Source of the DNA: an uncultured Halomicronema sp.
Lineage (GTDB): Bacteria > Cyanobacteriota > Cyanobacteriia > Phormidesmidales > Phormidesmidaceae
Assembly: GCA_937899725.1 (NCBI GenBank)
Contig: CALCCA010000142.1
Coordinates: forward strand, 1-36,120
Direction: 5' to 3'
Length of the DNA stretch: 36,120 bases
The notes under the pieces are model-generated. The model saw nothing but the letters and a program-made list of their open reading frames with translations. It ran no database searches and was not told the DNA's origin. Made by a program: the position numbers and the translations under genes. Below, one piece after another: positions 35,264 to 36,120 of this stretch (position 1 is the stretch's first letter; every line of letters begins with the position of its first letter).

Positions 35264-35830
35264 CTAGAGCCCTTCGAGAGGTACCTCCAAAAACCGAGCT
35301 AACTCAGCACCTTGATTTTCAATTTCTGAGAGGGGCAGCGGCTGTCCGACTCGGGTGAGGGGAATTTCGGGTCGGCCTTTGACGCGCAGATAGAGTGCTC
35401 GCTTGGGGTTCAGGCCTTCGCGAATATCGACTCTGATGGCTTGAACCTTGTCCAGGGGATGCTCGATTTCGATGCTGCGATTCTTGCCCAAAAAGCCAGA
35501 ACGAAAGATCCGCACCTTACCGGTCTCTTTATTGAATTCGTTGTAGCCGCCGCCGACGTCCAGCGTAATGATTACCCAGAGGTAGCCCGCCAACAAAATG
35601 CCGACGACGCCATAAAATCCCATGGCAACTCCCTGGGGGATGAAAATCAGCGAAGTGGGATCAGCAAATGGTAGAAGGTTAATTTGCAAATAACTGGAGA
35701 GACTAGCCAGGAAAAATCCTGTCGCTCCCAGAGACATAACCGTTGCCCACCAATAGTTGCTGAGGCGCCGCGCCCCCAGCACTGGATACTTTAAAACCGA
35801 GTTTGTACTAGCCTGTGTGGATGCAATCAT
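35264..35830 (-). CDS. ycf4: Photosystem I assembly protein Ycf4
   Basis: A thylakoid membrane protein that scaffolds photosystem I assembly. At 188 aa it has the normal length. Two membrane helices: NYWWATVMSLGATGFFLASL (residues ~25-44) and GVAMGFYGVVGILLAGYLWV (~68-87). Typical Ycf4 sequence: LGARRLSNYWWA, SLSSYLQINLLPF, FIPQGVAMGFYGV, DVGGGYNEFNKETGKVRIFR and ALYLRVKGRPEIPLTRVGQP. ATG at 35830. It is divergent from psbD, with 235 bp between the start codons, so the two photosystem genes share a regulatory region. Confidence 0.97.
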   Translation of the reverse strand: MIASTQASTNSVLKYPVLGARRLSNYWWATVMSLGATGFFLASLSSYLQINLLPFADPTSLIFIPQGVAMGFYGVVGILLAGYLWVIITLDVGGGYNEFNKETGKVRIFRSGFLGKNRSIEIEHPLDKVQAIRVDIREGLNPKRALYLRVKGRPEIPLTRVGQPLPLSEIENQGAELARFLEVPLEGL

Positions 35831-36005
35831 GACCTGAGAATTTAAGTATCAGATTGTAAAAAATTGGATCAATCCCTATCATAATTAGAAACCTGCATTT
35901 CTCTAATGACTCACCTCGTGAGCATTTGAGGACGCATCGATAGGGCTAACCTCTCATTAGCAGAGTATAGGGCCTCTGTCGAGGCGATCGCAGCTTTGCA
36001 ATAAA

Positions 36006-36033
36006 CATGCAAAGTCTTGCATGATAAACATGC
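36006..36033 (+). promoter_or_regulatory. Palindrome and direct repeats upstream of psbD
   Basis: CATGCAA (36006-36012) and TTGCATG (36017-36023) form a palindrome with a 4-nt centre. ATAAACATGC occurs twice (36001-36010 and 36024-36033), 23 bp apart, on either side of its right half. This lies 33-65 bp before the psbD start, in the likely 5' leader or core promoter. It could be a protein-binding site or an mRNA structure. Confidence 0.45.
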
Positions 36034-36065
36034 TGGATTCCTAGCTATAGATAAGAGGGTTTGAA

Positions 36066-36120
36066 ATGACCATAGCAATGGGACGAGCGCAAGCCCAGCG
36101 AGGATGGTTCGACGTCCTCG
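36066..36120 (+). CDS. psbD: Photosystem II D2 protein, 5' end only
   Basis: The window ends 18 codons into this gene. The translation MTIAMGRAQAQRGWFDVL matches the highly conserved D2 start (MTIA.GRA..-RGWFDVLDDW). AGAGGG at 36054-36059 is the ribosome binding site. D2 binds the photosystem II reaction-centre cofactors in the thylakoid membrane; in cyanobacteria psbD is often followed by psbC, which would lie outside this window. It is too short for the six-frame track because it is cut off. Residue 5 is Met, where Val or Leu is usual. Confidence 0.95.
   Translation, partial: MTIAMGRAQAQRGWFDVL

Noticed and set aside
1-36120. tRNA or rRNA genes, CRISPR arrays
   Set aside because: No T-loop/anticodon arrangement, rRNA-like sequence or regularly spaced repeat series was found in any spacer.

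Overview
The window is cyanobacterial chromosome. Three things show this: the 5' end of psbD (photosystem II D2) at the right edge, with ycf4 (photosystem I assembly) divergent from it; the octamer GCGATCGC (HIP1) recurring throughout genes and spacers; and several cyanobacteria-typical families (DUF928, CHASE2, PEP-CTERM, StpA-like glucosylglycerol-phosphate phosphatase, GlcE/GlcF). StpA points to a salt-tolerant, glucosylglycerol-accumulating lineage. The exact genus cannot be read from the sequence.

Layout. 1-7200: the C-terminal part of a PEP-CTERM protein, a strong bidirectional terminator, a CHASE2 membrane sensor divergent from a secreted DUF928 protein, stpA, a 51-codon small ORF and a small membrane protein. 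7217-12057: a tight three-gene RND efflux operon (adaptor lipoprotein, AcrB-type pump, 84-aa membrane protein) with no TolC-like gene in view. 12184-15024: a mobile-element scar. An IS1-family transposase gene, already frameshifted, is split by a 1381-bp IS256-family element whose own transposase has an in-frame TAG. Beside it lie a small inverted-repeat structure and a 5'-truncated leucine-rich-repeat gene. 15236-18268: a secreted SH3-domain protein, prfC (RF3) and an AT-richer membrane protein that looks foreign. 18477-22922: cobA (SUMT) with a 49-aa small ORF downstream, a DUF4230 membrane protein, a glutathione S-transferase and glcE. 23115-25900: glcF and rlmN. 26301-27965: a small coiled-coil protein, then about 1.3 kb of gene-poor sequence with a large hairpin and short tandem repeats. 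27966-34875: a lone solute-binding lipoprotein, a secreted unknown protein, a fused radical-SAM/DUF2344 protein, a KAS-II-like enzyme and a cyclophilin lipoprotein. 35264-36120: ycf4 and the start of psbD.

Most of the window is housekeeping and envelope genes in short transcription units: photorespiratory glycolate oxidation (glcE, glcF), translation (prfC, rlmN), tetrapyrrole synthesis (cobA), photosystem assembly (ycf4, psbD), osmoprotection (stpA) and efflux. I see no CRISPR array, tRNA or rRNA, and no convincing new multi-gene system. The points most worth a second look are the nested broken insertion sequences with the truncated LRR gene, two small ORFs, overlapping inverted repeats in the rlmN leader, and several structured or repeated intergenic segments.
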